The translations under genes were made by a program, and so were the position numbers. Below, in pieces: positions 40,191 through 50,383 of a DNA stretch of 64,000 nucleotides (position 1 is its first letter; every line of letters starts with the position of its first letter). Under the pieces are notes generated by a model. The model had not been told where the DNA came from, made no database searches, and worked only from the letters and a program-made list of their open reading frames with translations. Source of the DNA: Novosphingobium sp. G106 (GTDB taxonomy: Bacteria; Pseudomonadota; Alphaproteobacteria; Sphingomonadales; Sphingomonadaceae); contig NZ_JAHOOZ010000001.1 in assembly GCF_019075875.1 (NCBI RefSeq), forward strand, positions 4,712,001-4,776,000, read 5' to 3'.

Positions 40191-40874
40191 GTGACGACGG
40201 CAGGGGCACAGATCGCGGGGTCGACGGCAGCGCAGGACGCCGCGCGCGATTGGCAGGCGCTGCGCGGGGACAGCGACATCCAGTACGCCCCGCTGCCGCC
40301 GTACCAGCCGCCCAAGCCGCCCGAGTTTCCCCAATGGCTCAAGGATCTGGCCGAGTGGCTCTCCTGGGCGCTGAACAAGATTTTCGGCCCGGTCGGTGAG
40401 TTTCTCGGCTTGTCCTGGCCGGTGATGAAAGTGATCGGCATCGCGGGGGGTATCCTCGTCGTGCTTGCCATCCTGTGGTTCTGGGTGATCCGGCCGCTGC
40501 TCGATGCCCGGCGCCCGCGGGAGCTCGAGGAAGAGCCCGAATGGAGCCCCGACCGGAACGCTGCGGTGGCACTGCTCGAGGATGCCGACCGGCTCGCAGC
40601 CGAGGGCCGCTATGGCGAGGCGGCGCACCTGCTGCTCCAGCGCAGCGTCCATCATATCGCGGCTGCGCGGCCCGACTGGCTGCAGCCGGCGAGCACTGCG
40701 CGCGAAATCACCGTGCTGCCGATGCTGTCCGAACGGGCGCGGCAGGCCTTCGGGACAATTGCCACACGGGTCGAGCGGAGCCTCTTCGCCTTGCGCGAGC
40801 TCGACGCGGCGGATTGGCAGGCGGCGCGTGCCGCCTATGCGGACTTCGCGCTCCAGCGGTTCCAGGCGGCATGA
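40191..40874 (+). CDS. DUF4129-domain membrane protein
   Basis: A 227-residue protein from GTG 40191. A proline-rich periplasmic N-terminus (APLPPYQPPKPPEFPQ) leads to one membrane span (VMKVIGIAGGILVVLAILWF) and a cytoplasmic DUF4129 domain (LEDADRLAAEGRYGEAAHLL, SERARQAFGTIATRVERSLF). It is the first gene of a six-gene overlapping cluster with MoxR and DUF58. The family is associated with transglutaminase-like or MoxR envelope systems; the exact function is unknown. Confidence 0.85.
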   Translation: MTTAGAQIAGSTAAQDAARDWQALRGDSDIQYAPLPPYQPPKPPEFPQWLKDLAEWLSWALNKIFGPVGEFLGLSWPVMKVIGIAGGILVVLAILWFWVIRPLLDARRPRELEEEPEWSPDRNAAVALLEDADRLAAEGRYGEAAHLLLQRSVHHIAAARPDWLQPASTAREITVLPMLSERARQAFGTIATRVERSLFALRELDAADWQAARAAYADFALQRFQAA

Positions 40875-42178
40875 GCGAAGCGGCTACGGACGGCGGGGCA
40901 AATCCCTTCTCGCCGCGCGCGGCGCTGGCGCTGGTCCTGTTCGGCGCGCTGGTCTTCGTCGCGCTGCTCTACATGATCGGCGCAGGCGCGACCGGCGGTT
41001 CGACCAACAACGGTGGCGGTCATGCCGGCGGCAAAGGGCTCAACGGCTTCGCCGCTTTTGCTGGTTTCGTCGAGAAGCGCGGCTACGCGGTGCGGCGGCT
41101 GCGCGATCCGGCGGCGCTCGATGATCCGGGCCTGCTCGTGCTTACGCCTCCCGCCGGCGCCGAGGGCAAGGAGATCGACAAGATCGTCCAGGCGCGCCGT
41201 TCGGTGGGGCCGACCCTGGTCATTACGCCCAAATGGAGCGCGATGCCCGCGCCGTCCGGCACCCCCAATGCCAAAAAGGGCTGGGTCATCCTGGCCGGCA
41301 CTGCTCCGCCCGAGTGGAAGGGCTTCCTCGATGACGTCGGGGTCCGGATCGGGCCGATGAACGGGGGCAAGTCGGCAGGCTGGCTCGCCAACGGGATGGC
41401 CGGGCCGCTGCCGAATGCGGGGCAGGTCCAGGCGGGCAACGGCCTGTCGCTGGTGCCGCTCGTCGTCGGCCGTGAGGACGGACGGATACTCGCCGCCTAT
41501 GTTGCCGACGGCAGCGCCTATCCCGGCCTCGAGCATATTGCCATCCGGCGGCCGCCTGCCGCGGATAACGAAGGCGCCCTCTATCCCGTCATCCTGGTGT
41601 TCGAGCCGGACCTGCTGGACAACTACGGCATGTCCAATCAGGCCAATGCGCAACTGGCCGAACGGCTCGTCGATGCAGCCGTCGTGAGCAGCGATCGCAC
41701 GGTCAATTTCGACCTGACGCTCAACGGCTTCGCCCGCGCGCCCAACCTGCTGACCCTGGCTTTCACCCCGCCGTTCCTCGCGGCGACGCTATGCCTGCTG
41801 CTGGCGGCGATCGCGACTGGCTGGCGCGCCTTCCTACGCTTCGGGCCGCCGCGCGCCGGTGTCCGCGCGATCGCTTTCGGCAAGCAGGCGCTGGTTTCGA
41901 ACGCCGCGGGACTGATCCGCCGCAGCCGCCGGCTCCACCTGATCACCACGCCCTATGCGACGCGCGCGCGCGAGCGGCTGGTCCAGGCGCTGGCCCTGCC
42001 ACGGCTCGCCGACATCGCCGCGACCGAAGCTGCGATCGACCGCGCGCTGGCGGCGCGGGCGCCTGAGGCTACACCCTTTTCCGACATCGCCGCGCGGCTG
42101 CGCGCGGCCCATTCACCCCATGACATCATGAAGGCGGCGCAGGACCTGCACGCGCTGGAAAGGACCTTGATCCGATGA
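40871..42178 (+). CDS. DUF4350-domain membrane protein
   Basis: A 435-residue protein from ATG 40871, overlapping the previous stop by 4 bp. The N-terminal span ([20 protein letters not shown]) is followed by a large DUF4350-type domain ([20 protein letters not shown] then [20 protein letters not shown]), and a second span near residue 300 ([20 protein letters not shown]). The domain resembles a GATase-like fold used as a binding module. It is part of the MoxR cluster. Confidence 0.85.
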   Translation: MSEAATDGGANPFSPRAALALVLFGALVFVALLYMIGAGATGGSTNNGGGHAGGKGLNGFAAFAGFVEKRGYAVRRLRDPAALDDPGLLVLTPPAGAEGKEIDKIVQARRSVGPTLVITPKWSAMPAPSGTPNAKKGWVILAGTAPPEWKGFLDDVGVRIGPMNGGKSAGWLANGMAGPLPNAGQVQAGNGLSLVPLVVGREDGRILAAYVADGSAYPGLEHIAIRRPPAADNEGALYPVILVFEPDLLDNYGMSNQANAQLAERLVDAAVVSSDRTVNFDLTLNGFARAPNLLTLAFTPPFLAATLCLLLAAIATGWRAFLRFGPPRAGVRAIAFGKQALVSNAAGLIRRSRRLHLITTPYATRARERLVQALALPRLADIAATEAAIDRALAARAPEATPFSDIAARLRAAHSPHDIMKAAQDLHALERTLIR

Positions 42179-43143
42179 GCGAACCCATGACTCTCGACCA
42201 AGTTGGCGCGCTCGCCGGCGCGATCCGCGGCGAGATTGCCAAGGCCGTGGTCGGCCAGGCCGAGACCGTCGAACATATGCTGGTGGCGCTGCTGGCGCGC
42301 GGGCACGTGCTGCTCGAAGGTCCGCCAGGCACGGCCAAGACCTTCCTCGCGCAGAGCTTCGCCGCTGCCATCGGCCTGCAGTTCGGCCGCATCCAGTTCA
42401 CGCCCGACCTGATGCCGGGCGACATCCTCGGATCGAACCTGTTCAACTTCCAGACGAGCCAGTTCACCCTGACGCGCGGGCCGATCTTCTGTGACCTGCT
42501 GCTTGCCGACGAAATCAACCGCACTCCGCCCAAGACCCAGGCAGCGCTGCTCGAAGCGATGCAGGAACGCCGCGTGACGCTCGACGGCACGCCGCATGCG
42601 CTGCCGGCGCATTTCATGGTCGTGGCGACGCAGAACCCGATCGAAAGCCAGGGCGTCTATCCGCTGCCCGAAGCGCAGCTCGACCGCTTCCTGTTCAAGC
42701 TGCTGATTCTCTATCCGAGCATCGAGGAGGAGACGCGGATCGTCTCGCGCTATGGCGAGCGCAGCGGACTGCCCAGCCCGACAGAGCTCGGCATCGTTCC
42801 GGTTGCCAATGCGGCCTCGCTCGATGCCGCGACAGCGGCAGTTAGCAAGGTCACGCTGTCCGAAAGCGTCACCGAATATGTCGTCCGGCTGGTTCGTGCG
42901 ACGCGTGACAGCGCCGATCTTTCCAGCGGCGCGAGCCCGCGCGCTGCGGTGCTGCTGGCCAGCGCCGCGCGGGCCAAGGCGGCGCTCGAAGGCCGCGACT
43001 ATGTCGTGCCCGACGACGTCAAGACGCTCGCCACTGCAGTGCTGCGCCACCGCCTGCTGCTGAGCCCGGCCGCCGAGATCGAGGGCAAACAGGTCGAAGC
43101 GCTGGTCGAGGATATGGTCCGCCAGACCGAGGCGCCCCGCTAG
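42175..43143 (+). CDS. MoxR-family AAA+ ATPase
   Basis: A 322-residue ATPase, overlapping the DUF4350 gene by 4 bp. Walker [15 protein letters not shown] is at about residue 49, Walker [15 protein letters not shown] at about 109, sensor 1 VATQNPIE at about 145, then the lid domain. MoxR proteins act as chaperones that assemble or activate partners carrying DUF58/vWA-like domains, here the next gene. Motifs are all intact. Confidence 0.95.
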   Translation: MSEPMTLDQVGALAGAIRGEIAKAVVGQAETVEHMLVALLARGHVLLEGPPGTAKTFLAQSFAAAIGLQFGRIQFTPDLMPGDILGSNLFNFQTSQFTLTRGPIFCDLLLADEINRTPPKTQAALLEAMQERRVTLDGTPHALPAHFMVVATQNPIESQGVYPLPEAQLDRFLFKLLILYPSIEEETRIVSRYGERSGLPSPTELGIVPVANAASLDAATAAVSKVTLSESVTEYVVRLVRATRDSADLSSGASPRAAVLLASAARAKAALEGRDYVVPDDVKTLATAVLRHRLLLSPAAEIEGKQVEALVEDMVRQTEAPR

Positions 43144-43146
43144 GCC

Positions 43147-44457
43147 ATGATCGTCCCCACGCTCCGCGCCGCGATCCTCATCGCGCTGGTGGCGCCGGTC
43201 GCGCTTGTGGTCGCGGCCGCGGCGCCGGGGGCGTGGATCATCGCGCCGGCGCTGGGCGGTGCCGTGCTGGTCCTGGTGCTGGCCGATGCGCTGATGGCCG
43301 GAAGGCTGCGCGACATCGCGCTTACCGTGCCGCGCGACGTCGAGGTTGGGGCCAAGACCGAGTTGCTCGCCCATGCGCAATTCGGCGCCGGCCAGCGCAG
43401 CCGCGTCGATGCGGCCGTTGCGCTCGATCCACGGCTGGCGCCGGGCGGGCGTGCGACTTTCTCGCTTCTGCATGCCGAGCTGGACTGGCACGGCACTTTC
43501 GCCTTCACGCCCAGCCGCCGCGGCACGGGCCTGGCGAGCCGGCTCTGGCTGCGCTGGGCGGGGCCGCTCGGTCTCGGCGCGCGGCAGCATACGCGCGCGC
43601 TCGACCGGGCGGTGCGCGTCTGGCCCAACATCGGCGAAGTGCGCTCGCCCGCCTTGCAGGCCTTCCTCAAGGATGCGCAGTTCGGCCTGATCGCCCGGCG
43701 CATCCGCGGCGAGGGCACGCAGTTCGAGGCGCTGACCGAATATCAGCCCGGCATGGACCGCCGCCGCATCGACTGGAAGAGCTCGGCGCGCCACGTCCAT
43801 CTCTATGCCAAGGAATTCGAGACGGAGCGCAACAACCAGATCGTCTTCGCCTTCGACTGCGGGCAGACGATGTGCGAGCCGCTGGCCGGCATGCCGCGGA
43901 TCGACCGCGCGGTCTCGGCGGCGCTCGCCACGGCCTACGTCGCGCTGAAAGGCGGAGACCGCGTCGCACTGTTCGGCTTCGCCGCGCGGCCGGTGGTCTC
44001 GACGCCTTTCGTCATGGACAGCCGCGATTTCCACCGCCTGCAGAGCGCTGCAGCGGGCCTCGACTATCACGCGCAGGAACCGAATTTCACTCTGGCGCTG
44101 GCGACGCTCGCCGGGCGGCTGCAGCGGCGCTCGCTGATCGTCGTGTTCAGCGATTTCACCGATCCGACCAGCGCCGAGCTGATGATCGAATCGATCGGCC
44201 GGCTGGTTTCGCGCCATGTCGTGCTGTTCGTGACCATGGCCGACGAGGAACTGGAGGACATTGCCGTCGCCGATCCGGCCGACATGCAGGCACTGGCCAT
44301 GTCGGTCACCGCCGATTCGTTGCTACGTCAGCGCGCGCTGGTGACGCGGCGGTTGAAGCAACTCGGCGTCGACGTGGTCGAGGCGCCCTACAGCCAGATC
44401 GGCACGCGGCTGATCGACGCCTATCTGGCGATCAAGCGTGCGGGGGTGATCGGCTGA
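43147..44457 (+). CDS. DUF58-domain protein (MoxR partner)
   Basis: A 436-residue protein. Two N-terminal membrane spans (AAILIALVAPVALVVAAAAP and IIAPALGGAVLVLVLADALM) lead to a beta-rich section and a DUF58 domain (TEYQPGMDRRRIDWKSSARH) with a vWA-like region FAFDCGQTMCEP. The metal-site triad is degenerate: D-C-G-Q-T rather than D-x-S-x-S. It starts 3 bp after moxR. It is the standard partner of MoxR ATPases, probably in envelope assembly. Confidence 0.93.
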   Translation: MIVPTLRAAILIALVAPVALVVAAAAPGAWIIAPALGGAVLVLVLADALMAGRLRDIALTVPRDVEVGAKTELLAHAQFGAGQRSRVDAAVALDPRLAPGGRATFSLLHAELDWHGTFAFTPSRRGTGLASRLWLRWAGPLGLGARQHTRALDRAVRVWPNIGEVRSPALQAFLKDAQFGLIARRIRGEGTQFEALTEYQPGMDRRRIDWKSSARHVHLYAKEFETERNNQIVFAFDCGQTMCEPLAGMPRIDRAVSAALATAYVALKGGDRVALFGFAARPVVSTPFVMDSRDFHRLQSAAAGLDYHAQEPNFTLALATLAGRLQRRSLIVVFSDFTDPTSAELMIESIGRLVSRHVVLFVTMADEELEDIAVADPADMQALAMSVTADSLLRQRALVTRRLKQLGVDVVEAPYSQIGTRLIDAYLAIKRAGVIG

Positions 44458-45491
44458 TGGCGACGCAAACTGCTGTCTCGGCCATCGAAGCTGCGGCGCT
44501 ACGCTCCGACCGGTTCCGGCTCGAGCGTGAGGACGACTGGAAGCGGCTCGACGAGATCGTCACGCGCATGGAGAAGGGCCGGCTGCGCAAGCTGTCCGAC
44601 GACGATGTGCTGGCCTTGCCCGTGCTCTACCGTACGGTGGCGTCCAGTTTGTCGATCGCGCGCGAGACTTCGCTCGACGCGGCGACGCTCGCCTATCTCG
44701 AAGCGCTTGTCCAGCGTGCCTGGTTCATCGTCTATGGCCCACGCGCCTCGCTCGGTTCGTGGCTGCGGCGGTTCCTCGGCGGCGGGCTCAGCGCTTCGGT
44801 GCGGGCGATCTGGCTTGACCTGCTGATCGCGCTGGCGGTGATGGTCGCGGGCACCGTGGTCGGCTGGCTGCTCGTCGCGGGCGATGCCGAGTGGTACCAC
44901 TCGCTCGTCCCCGGCCAGTTCGCCGACGCGCGCGCGCCAGGCGCGAGCCGCGAGGTCCTGCTAAAGACCCTGTTCGACGACCAGACCAAGGAGCCGCTGG
45001 CCGCCTTCGCCGCCTATCTCTTCGGCAACAACGCCCAGGTCTCGATCATGGCCTTTGCGCTCGGCTTCGCCTTCGGCGTGCCCTCGCTGATGCTGCTGGT
45101 GCAGAACACTGCGACGCTGGGTGCGATGCTGTGGCTCTATCACGGGGCGGGGCTGACGCTGGACTTCGCCGCCTGGATTTCCATCCACGGCACGACCGAG
45201 CTTTTCGCCATCCTGCTCGCCGGCGCCGCCGGACTCCACATTGGGCGATCGATGGCCTTTCCCGGCGAGCGTCCGATCATGCAGGCCGCCGCCGAAGCCG
45301 GCCGACGCGCCTCGCAGGTGATGATGGGCGTCGTGCTGATGCTGATCGTCGCCGCGCTGCTCGAAGGCTTCGGCCGCCAGCTGATCAACAACACACCCGG
45401 CCGGCTCGGGGTCGGTACCTTCATGTTGTTCTTCTGGCTCGCCTACTTCTTCGGCTTCCGTTTCAAGGCGGAGGGGACGGGCACGTCATGA
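44457..45491 (+). CDS. SpoIIM-family membrane protein (stage II sporulation M-like)
   Basis: A 344-residue protein overlapping the DUF58 gene by 1 bp. After a soluble N-terminus of about 110 residues it has four to six membrane segments (IWLDLLIALAVMVAGTVVGW, SIMAFALGFAFGVPSLMLLV, ELFAILLAGAAGLHIG, VMMGVVLMLIVAALLEGF). It belongs to the DUF95/SpoIIM family. The organism does not sporulate; the family has a general, unknown role in the membrane next to MoxR-DUF58 systems. Confidence 0.93.
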   Translation: MATQTAVSAIEAAALRSDRFRLEREDDWKRLDEIVTRMEKGRLRKLSDDDVLALPVLYRTVASSLSIARETSLDAATLAYLEALVQRAWFIVYGPRASLGSWLRRFLGGGLSASVRAIWLDLLIALAVMVAGTVVGWLLVAGDAEWYHSLVPGQFADARAPGASREVLLKTLFDDQTKEPLAAFAAYLFGNNAQVSIMAFALGFAFGVPSLMLLVQNTATLGAMLWLYHGAGLTLDFAAWISIHGTTELFAILLAGAAGLHIGRSMAFPGERPIMQAAAEAGRRASQVMMGVVLMLIVAALLEGFGRQLINNTPGRLGVGTFMLFFWLAYFFGFRFKAEGTGTS

Positions 45492-46420
45492 ACGTCGCCG
45501 CTTCGACCAGACTGCCCGCCGCGGGCCGTGAGCGAGTAATGATCACGCCCGAGGGCGTGGCCCTGCCGCTGACCATCGCCAGCCGCGGCGCGCGGGTGGG
45601 TGCGCTGTTCCTCGACCTATTCTTCATCGGCCTGCTGATGACGGTGACGACGGTGATCCTGCTGTCGGTCGCCGGTGGCGCGATCACGGGCGGGGCGGTC
45701 ACCGACAAGGGGCCGCTTGGGCAACTGCTCGAAACGCTCGCGGTGATCTGGATCATTACGATCTTCCTGTTCCGCAACGCCTATTTCCTGTTCTTCGAAC
45801 TCGGCCCGCGCGGTGCGACGCCGGGCAAGCGGATCACCGGCATCCGCATCGCCGCACGCGACGGTGGTCGCCTTTCCGCGGAAATGGTCATCGCGCGCAA
45901 CCTGCTGCGCGATATCGAGCTTTTCCTCCCGCTGGTCTTCATCGCCTCGGCCAGCAGCGAGGGCGGCGACATGGGCGCGGCGGGGATCGCCGCAACGGCC
46001 TGGTTCCTGATCTTCATGCTCTTCCCGCTGTTCAACAAGGACCGCCTGCGCGCGGGCGATGTCATCGCGGGATCGTGGGTGGTCGAGGCGCCCAAGCGCA
46101 AGCTGGAAGCCGCCATGTCGGTGGCGCCCGCGGCTCAGGTCAGGGCCGGCCCGGCGGCCGAATCCGCGCCTGCCTACCGCTTCGGCGAGGCCGAGCTAGC
46201 GGTCTATGGCGAATACGAGTTGCAGATGCTCGAACGCGTGCTGCGCGACAACCGACCCGAGGCCATGCAGGCGGTCTATGAGGCGATCTGCATCAAGATC
46301 GGCTGGACCGCCGGGCACAGCGACGCGCGGCCGTTCCTCGAAGCCTACTACCGCGCGCTGCGCCAGCGGCTCGAGACCGGCATGCGCATGGGTAAGCGCA
46401 AGGCGGACAAGTTCGCATGA
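45488..46420 (+). CDS. RDD-family membrane protein
   Basis: A 310-residue protein overlapping the SpoIIM gene by 4 bp. The RDD domain is visible (IASRGARVGALFLDLFFIGL, then GPRGATPGKRITGIRIAARD and LFNKDRLRAGDVIAGSWVVE) with three to four spans at about residues 35-190. A C-terminal helical extension (ELQMLERVLRDNRPEAMQAV) is not part of the usual domain. RDD proteins are uncharacterised, though some are Na+/H+ antiporters. Confidence 0.92.
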   Translation: MNVAASTRLPAAGRERVMITPEGVALPLTIASRGARVGALFLDLFFIGLLMTVTTVILLSVAGGAITGGAVTDKGPLGQLLETLAVIWIITIFLFRNAYFLFFELGPRGATPGKRITGIRIAARDGGRLSAEMVIARNLLRDIELFLPLVFIASASSEGGDMGAAGIAATAWFLIFMLFPLFNKDRLRAGDVIAGSWVVEAPKRKLEAAMSVAPAAQVRAGPAAESAPAYRFGEAELAVYGEYELQMLERVLRDNRPEAMQAVYEAICIKIGWTAGHSDARPFLEAYYRALRQRLETGMRMGKRKADKFA

Positions 46421-46430
46421 TGAAGCTCCT

Positions 46431-47339
46431 ATGATCGATCGTCGCCAATTCGCTCTGGGCGCCGGTGCGGCGTTGCTGCTGCCGGGTTGCAGCGAGGCCA
46501 AGCCGGAAAAGCCGGCCATGCGGATCGACGCCACGGCGCGGCTGGCAGCGATCGAGAAGACCGCGGGCGGGCGGCTCGGTGCCTACGTGCTCGACACGGC
46601 TTCCGGACGTGGCGCCGGCTGGCGCAGCATCGACCGGTTCGGCATGTGCTCCAGCTTCAAGCTCAGCCTCGCCGCGCTGGCGCTGCGCGAGGCTGCGGCG
46701 GGGCGGGCACGGCTGGACGAACAACTCGCCTACACGCGTGCCGACCTGCTCTCCAACTCGCCCGAAACCGAGAAGCACGTCGACGAAGGCAGGATGTCGA
46801 TCGCCGCACTGGCCGAAGCGGCTCAGATCTACAGCGACAATTGCGCGGCCAATCTACTGCTGCGGCGTTTCGGCGGCCCCGCGGGCCTGACTCGGTTCTG
46901 GCGCGAGATTGGCGACAAGGATTCCCGGCTCGACCGCTTCGAGTCGGAGCTCAACCGGGTGCCGCCCGGCGAGGTGCGCGACACGACCACGCCCGAGGCG
47001 ATGGCCCGAGGAGTCGCCCGCTTTCTGCTGGGCGACGTGCTGGCGTCCGCCGACCGCGCTCGGTTGGGCGACTGGATGGGCCGCACCGCCACTGGTGCGC
47101 GGCGCATCCGTGCCGGCTTGCCTAGCGATTGGCGCAGCGGCGACAAGACCGGCACGGCGAGCTACAAGGACTTGGCGACCCGGATCAACGATATCGCCGT
47201 GCTCTATCCGCCGAACGGCCGCGCGCCGCTGATAGTGACGGCTTACTACGAGACGGCTGGGCCGACGGAGACGACCAGGCCGGAGGATGAGGCGGTGTTG
47301 AAGCAAGTGGGCGAGGTGGCGGTGGCATGGGCGAGCTGA
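46431..47339 (+). CDS. class A beta-lactamase-like lipoprotein
   Basis: A 302-residue serine beta-lactamase fold with all key residues: S74-S-F-K77, the SDN loop S135-D-N137, E171 in RFESELNR and K239-T-G241 (GDKTGTASY). The N-terminus has a twin-Arg start (MIDRRQFALGAGAALLLPGC) and a lipobox with Cys20, so it is probably a Tat-exported lipoprotein. It starts 10 bp after the RDD gene, with which it is probably co-transcribed, and overlaps a GNAT gene by 13 bp. The spectrum is unknown; it could also be a housekeeping D-Ala-acting enzyme. Confidence 0.92.
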   Translation: MIDRRQFALGAGAALLLPGCSEAKPEKPAMRIDATARLAAIEKTAGGRLGAYVLDTASGRGAGWRSIDRFGMCSSFKLSLAALALREAAAGRARLDEQLAYTRADLLSNSPETEKHVDEGRMSIAALAEAAQIYSDNCAANLLLRRFGGPAGLTRFWREIGDKDSRLDRFESELNRVPPGEVRDTTTPEAMARGVARFLLGDVLASADRARLGDWMGRTATGARRIRAGLPSDWRSGDKTGTASYKDLATRINDIAVLYPPNGRAPLIVTAYYETAGPTETTRPEDEAVLKQVGEVAVAWAS

Positions 47340-47848
47340 TTCTACGTGACGCGACCGCGGCTGACATTCCCGCGCTGTCGGCACTCGGCAGCGATAGCTT
47401 CGTCGTGAAGTTCGGCGACATGTACAGGCCCGAGGACCTCGCCGCTTTCCTCGATGAAACCCATTCGCACGATGCGCTCGCCCAAGAACTCGCGCACGCC
47501 GAGCGCCGCTATCGCCTGGCCGAGATCGACGGGGCGCTGGCTGGCTATTGCAAGCTGGCGATCCCGAGCAGTCTGGCCGAGCACCACGATGCCGCGCGGC
47601 CGATCGAGATCAAGCAACTCTACACCGCCCCGGACCTGACCGGCAAAGGCATCGGCGCGGCGCTGATGGACTGGGCCATGGCCGAGGCGCGCGCCTACGG
47701 AGCCGACGCAATCCAGCTCTCGGTCTGGAGCGGCAACACCGACGCGCAGCGCTTCTACGCGCGCTACGGCTTCGCCAAGGTCGCCGACATCGAGTTCTGG
47801 GTCGGCGAGCAGTGCGACGAGGAGTTCCTCTTCGCCCTGAATCTCTAA
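47327..47848 (+). CDS. GNAT-family N-acetyltransferase
   Basis: A 173-residue GNAT acetyltransferase: an N-terminal strand-helix (LILRDATAADIPALSALGSD), the acetyl-CoA motif A in IKQLYTAPDLTGKGIGAALM with the following helix, and SGNTDAQRFYARYGFAKVAD as motif B. It overlaps the end of the beta-lactamase-like gene by 13 bp. The substrate is unknown; the linkage hints at amino-sugar or antibiotic modification but is weak evidence. Confidence 0.92.
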   Translation: MGELILRDATAADIPALSALGSDSFVVKFGDMYRPEDLAAFLDETHSHDALAQELAHAERRYRLAEIDGALAGYCKLAIPSSLAEHHDAARPIEIKQLYTAPDLTGKGIGAALMDWAMAEARAYGADAIQLSVWSGNTDAQRFYARYGFAKVADIEFWVGEQCDEEFLFALNL

Positions 47849-47864
47849 CCGCGCGCCTGTAGGC

Positions 47865-49061
47865 TCAGTCGCAGGTCACCAGGACGTTGGTGATCTCGAA
47901 GGTCGAGACGTTCGGTTCCCACACCATTTTCGGCTGCGAGGCGAGCTTGACGCCCGGCACGCGCAGCAGCCGGTCCATCAGGAACAGCGTCTCGTTGAAC
48001 GCCAACGGAGAACCCGGGCAGCGGTGCATGCCGTTGCCGAAGCTCATCATCGGGGCCTGATCGCCGAGCTTTTCCTTGCGCGTCAGGTCGATCGCGTGGG
48101 GGCAGGGGCCGACCAGTTCGGGATCGTGGTTGGCGTGGCGGATCGAGACGCCGTAGCGGGTGCCGGCGGCGAACTCGTCCTTCGCCTTCTCGTTCAGATC
48201 CTGGGGCGCGCGGCGGTAGAGCGTCGAGACGATCGGATCGAGCCGCAGGATCTCCTCGAGGATGCCCATCTTCCCGTCGTAGTCGGCGGTGAGGAACGCT
48301 TCCTTGAGATAGGGCTTCTCCAGCATGTGCCAGGCAGCCATCGAGATGAACTCGCGCGTGGTCTGCATGCCCGCGCCGCAGAGCATCATCACGTCGGCGA
48401 GGATCGCGGTGTCGCTGTAGTTTTCCTTGACCAGAGTCGAGATCACGTCGTCCTGAGGCGCTGCGCGGCGCGCCTTGACCGTCGGCAGCACGTCCTTGCG
48501 CCAGAAAACCATCATGTCGTAGGCGCGGCGCAGCTTGGCGAGCTTGAGCTGCCAGCCGGTCATCATGCGCATCTTGGTGGCGTAGAGGCAATTCTCGATC
48601 CGCTTCGCCGTCTTCTTCATGTCGTCGCGCGACTTGCCGCGGGTGACGCCGATCAGGTCGCCGACAAGCGTGACCGCCATCTGCCAGGACACCTCGTCGA
48701 TCCGCAGCTGCTTGTCGCGCTCCAGGTCGGCGATCAGCGTGTCGGCGGTCTTGCGCATCAGGGGCTCGAAATGCTCCTTGATGTAGCGCGGTGCGAAGTA
48801 GCTGGTGATGTGCTTGCGGCGGTCGCGGTGGGCCTTGCCGTCGAGGAAGATCAGCGGCACTTCCTCGGGCTTCATCCGCTGCGCGGCCGCTGCGTCCATG
48901 CCGTCCTGGACGAGGTGCGGGCTGCGCAGGATGTCCTTCACCCGCGTGCCTTCGTAGACGACTTCGGCGTTCTTCTTGAAGATCCGGCCTTCTTCATAGA
49001 GCTGCCAGGTCTTGCGGTCGTCTTGGTTGGGATCGATCGGGCATTGGGCAGCGGTGGCCAC
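47865..49061 (-). CDS. cytochrome P450
   Basis: A 398-residue, soluble bacterial P450. The I-helix region is ADVMMLCGAGMQTTREFISM, the ExxR motif lies in EEILRLDPIVSTLYRR, and the heme loop is SFGNGMHRCPGSPLAF with Cys348 as ligand. The I-helix has GAGMQTT instead of the more usual AGxDTT. It converges with the GNAT gene. No ferredoxin or reductase is nearby, so redox partners come from elsewhere. The substrate is unknown. Confidence 0.95.
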   Translation of the reverse strand: MATAAQCPIDPNQDDRKTWQLYEEGRIFKKNAEVVYEGTRVKDILRSPHLVQDGMDAAAAQRMKPEEVPLIFLDGKAHRDRRKHITSYFAPRYIKEHFEPLMRKTADTLIADLERDKQLRIDEVSWQMAVTLVGDLIGVTRGKSRDDMKKTAKRIENCLYATKMRMMTGWQLKLAKLRRAYDMMVFWRKDVLPTVKARRAAPQDDVISTLVKENYSDTAILADVMMLCGAGMQTTREFISMAAWHMLEKPYLKEAFLTADYDGKMGILEEILRLDPIVSTLYRRAPQDLNEKAKDEFAAGTRYGVSIRHANHDPELVGPCPHAIDLTRKEKLGDQAPMMSFGNGMHRCPGSPLAFNETLFLMDRLLRVPGVKLASQPKMVWEPNVSTFEITNVLVTCD

Positions 49062-49237
49062 GGGGCAACTCCGGTTATGTTATGAGATAGCGTGGACCAT
49101 AGGCCCGATCGGTTTCGCGGCAAGTTGCAAGCGCTTGGTGTTCAGGCGCAGTCTTCGGACGACGCAGGCTCAGGCAATTTGGCCGGCCATCGCGCGCAGC
49201 GTTTTATAATCGTTTCCGAACTGCTATGGGCGGCGAC

Positions 49238-50383
49238 ATGTCCTCGATACGTCCCTGGCGCGATATCGCGCGCCGCAAGAGCCGCCAGATCATGGTAGGG
49301 TCGGTGCCAGTCGGCGGTGATGCGCCGATCACTGTCCAGACCATGACCAACACGCCCACTGCAGATGCCAAGGCGACGATCGACCAGATCCGCCGCTGCG
49401 AGGACGCGGGTGCGGACCTGATCCGCGTGTCCTGTCCAGACGTGGAGAGCACTGCGGCCTTCCGCGAGATCGTCCGCGCGGCGCGTGTGCCGCTGATCGC
49501 CGACATCCATTTCCATTACAAGCGCGCGCTCGAAGCGGCCGATGCTGGCGCTGCCTGCCTGCGGATCAATCCGGGCAATATCGGCTCGTCCGAGCGTGTT
49601 GCCGAGGTCGTGCGCGCGGCCAAGGCCAACGGCTGCGCGATCCGCATCGGCGTCAATGCCGGCAGCCTCGAGAAGGACCTGCTCGAAAAATACGGCGAGC
49701 CTTGCCCCGAGGCGCTGATCGAATCAGCGCTCGATCACATCAAGCTGCTGCAGGATCACGATTTCCACGAATACAAGGTGGCGGTGAAGGCCAGCGACGT
49801 GTTCCTTGCGGTCGCCGCCTACATGGGCCTTGCCGAGGCAGTCGACTGCCCGCTGCACCTTGGCATCACCGAGGCGGGCGGGTTGATCGGCGGCACGGTC
49901 AAGTCATCGATCGGCATGGGCAACATGCTCTGGGCCGGCATCGGTGACACCATCCGCGTATCGCTCTCGGCCGAGCCCGAGGAGGAAGTGCGCGTCGGCT
50001 TCGAGATCCTGAAATCGCTCGGCCTGCGCACCCGCGGCGTGCGCGTCGTCTCGTGCCCCAGTTGCGCGCGGCAGGGCTTCGATGTGATCCGCACGGTCGA
50101 GGCACTCGAAAGCCGGCTGCAGCACATCAAGACCCCGCTGTCGCTTTCGGTGCTCGGCTGCGTCGTCAACGGACCGGGCGAGGCGCGCGAGACCGACATC
50201 GGCGTGACCGGCGGCGGCAACGGCAAGCACATGGTCTATCTCTCGGGCGTGACCGACCACCACGTGTCGAGCGAGGCGATGCTCGATCACATCGTGTCGC
50301 TGGTCGAGGCCAAGGCGGCGGAAATGGAAGCCGGACTGGGGGCGGAGAACGACGATGCACGAGAAGTCGACGCTGCAGAATAA
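49238..50383 (+). CDS. ispG: (E)-4-hydroxy-3-methylbut-2-enyl-diphosphate synthase
   Basis: A 381-residue [4Fe-4S] enzyme converting MEcPP to HMBPP in the MEP isoprenoid pathway. It has a TIM-barrel domain ([48 protein letters not shown]) and a C-terminal cluster domain with C273 and C276 in [10 protein letters not shown] and C308 in [10 protein letters not shown], where the catalytic Glu follows. ATG 49238 is preferred to 49226. The 3' end overlaps the next small gene by 29 bp. Confidence 0.97.
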   Translation: MSSIRPWRDIARRKSRQIMVGSVPVGGDAPITVQTMTNTPTADAKATIDQIRRCEDAGADLIRVSCPDVESTAAFREIVRAARVPLIADIHFHYKRALEAADAGAACLRINPGNIGSSERVAEVVRAAKANGCAIRIGVNAGSLEKDLLEKYGEPCPEALIESALDHIKLLQDHDFHEYKVAVKASDVFLAVAAYMGLAEAVDCPLHLGITEAGGLIGGTVKSSIGMGNMLWAGIGDTIRVSLSAEPEEEVRVGFEILKSLGLRTRGVRVVSCPSCARQGFDVIRTVEALESRLQHIKTPLSLSVLGCVVNGPGEARETDIGVTGGGNGKHMVYLSGVTDHHVSSEAMLDHIVSLVEAKAAEMEAGLGAENDDAREVDAAE

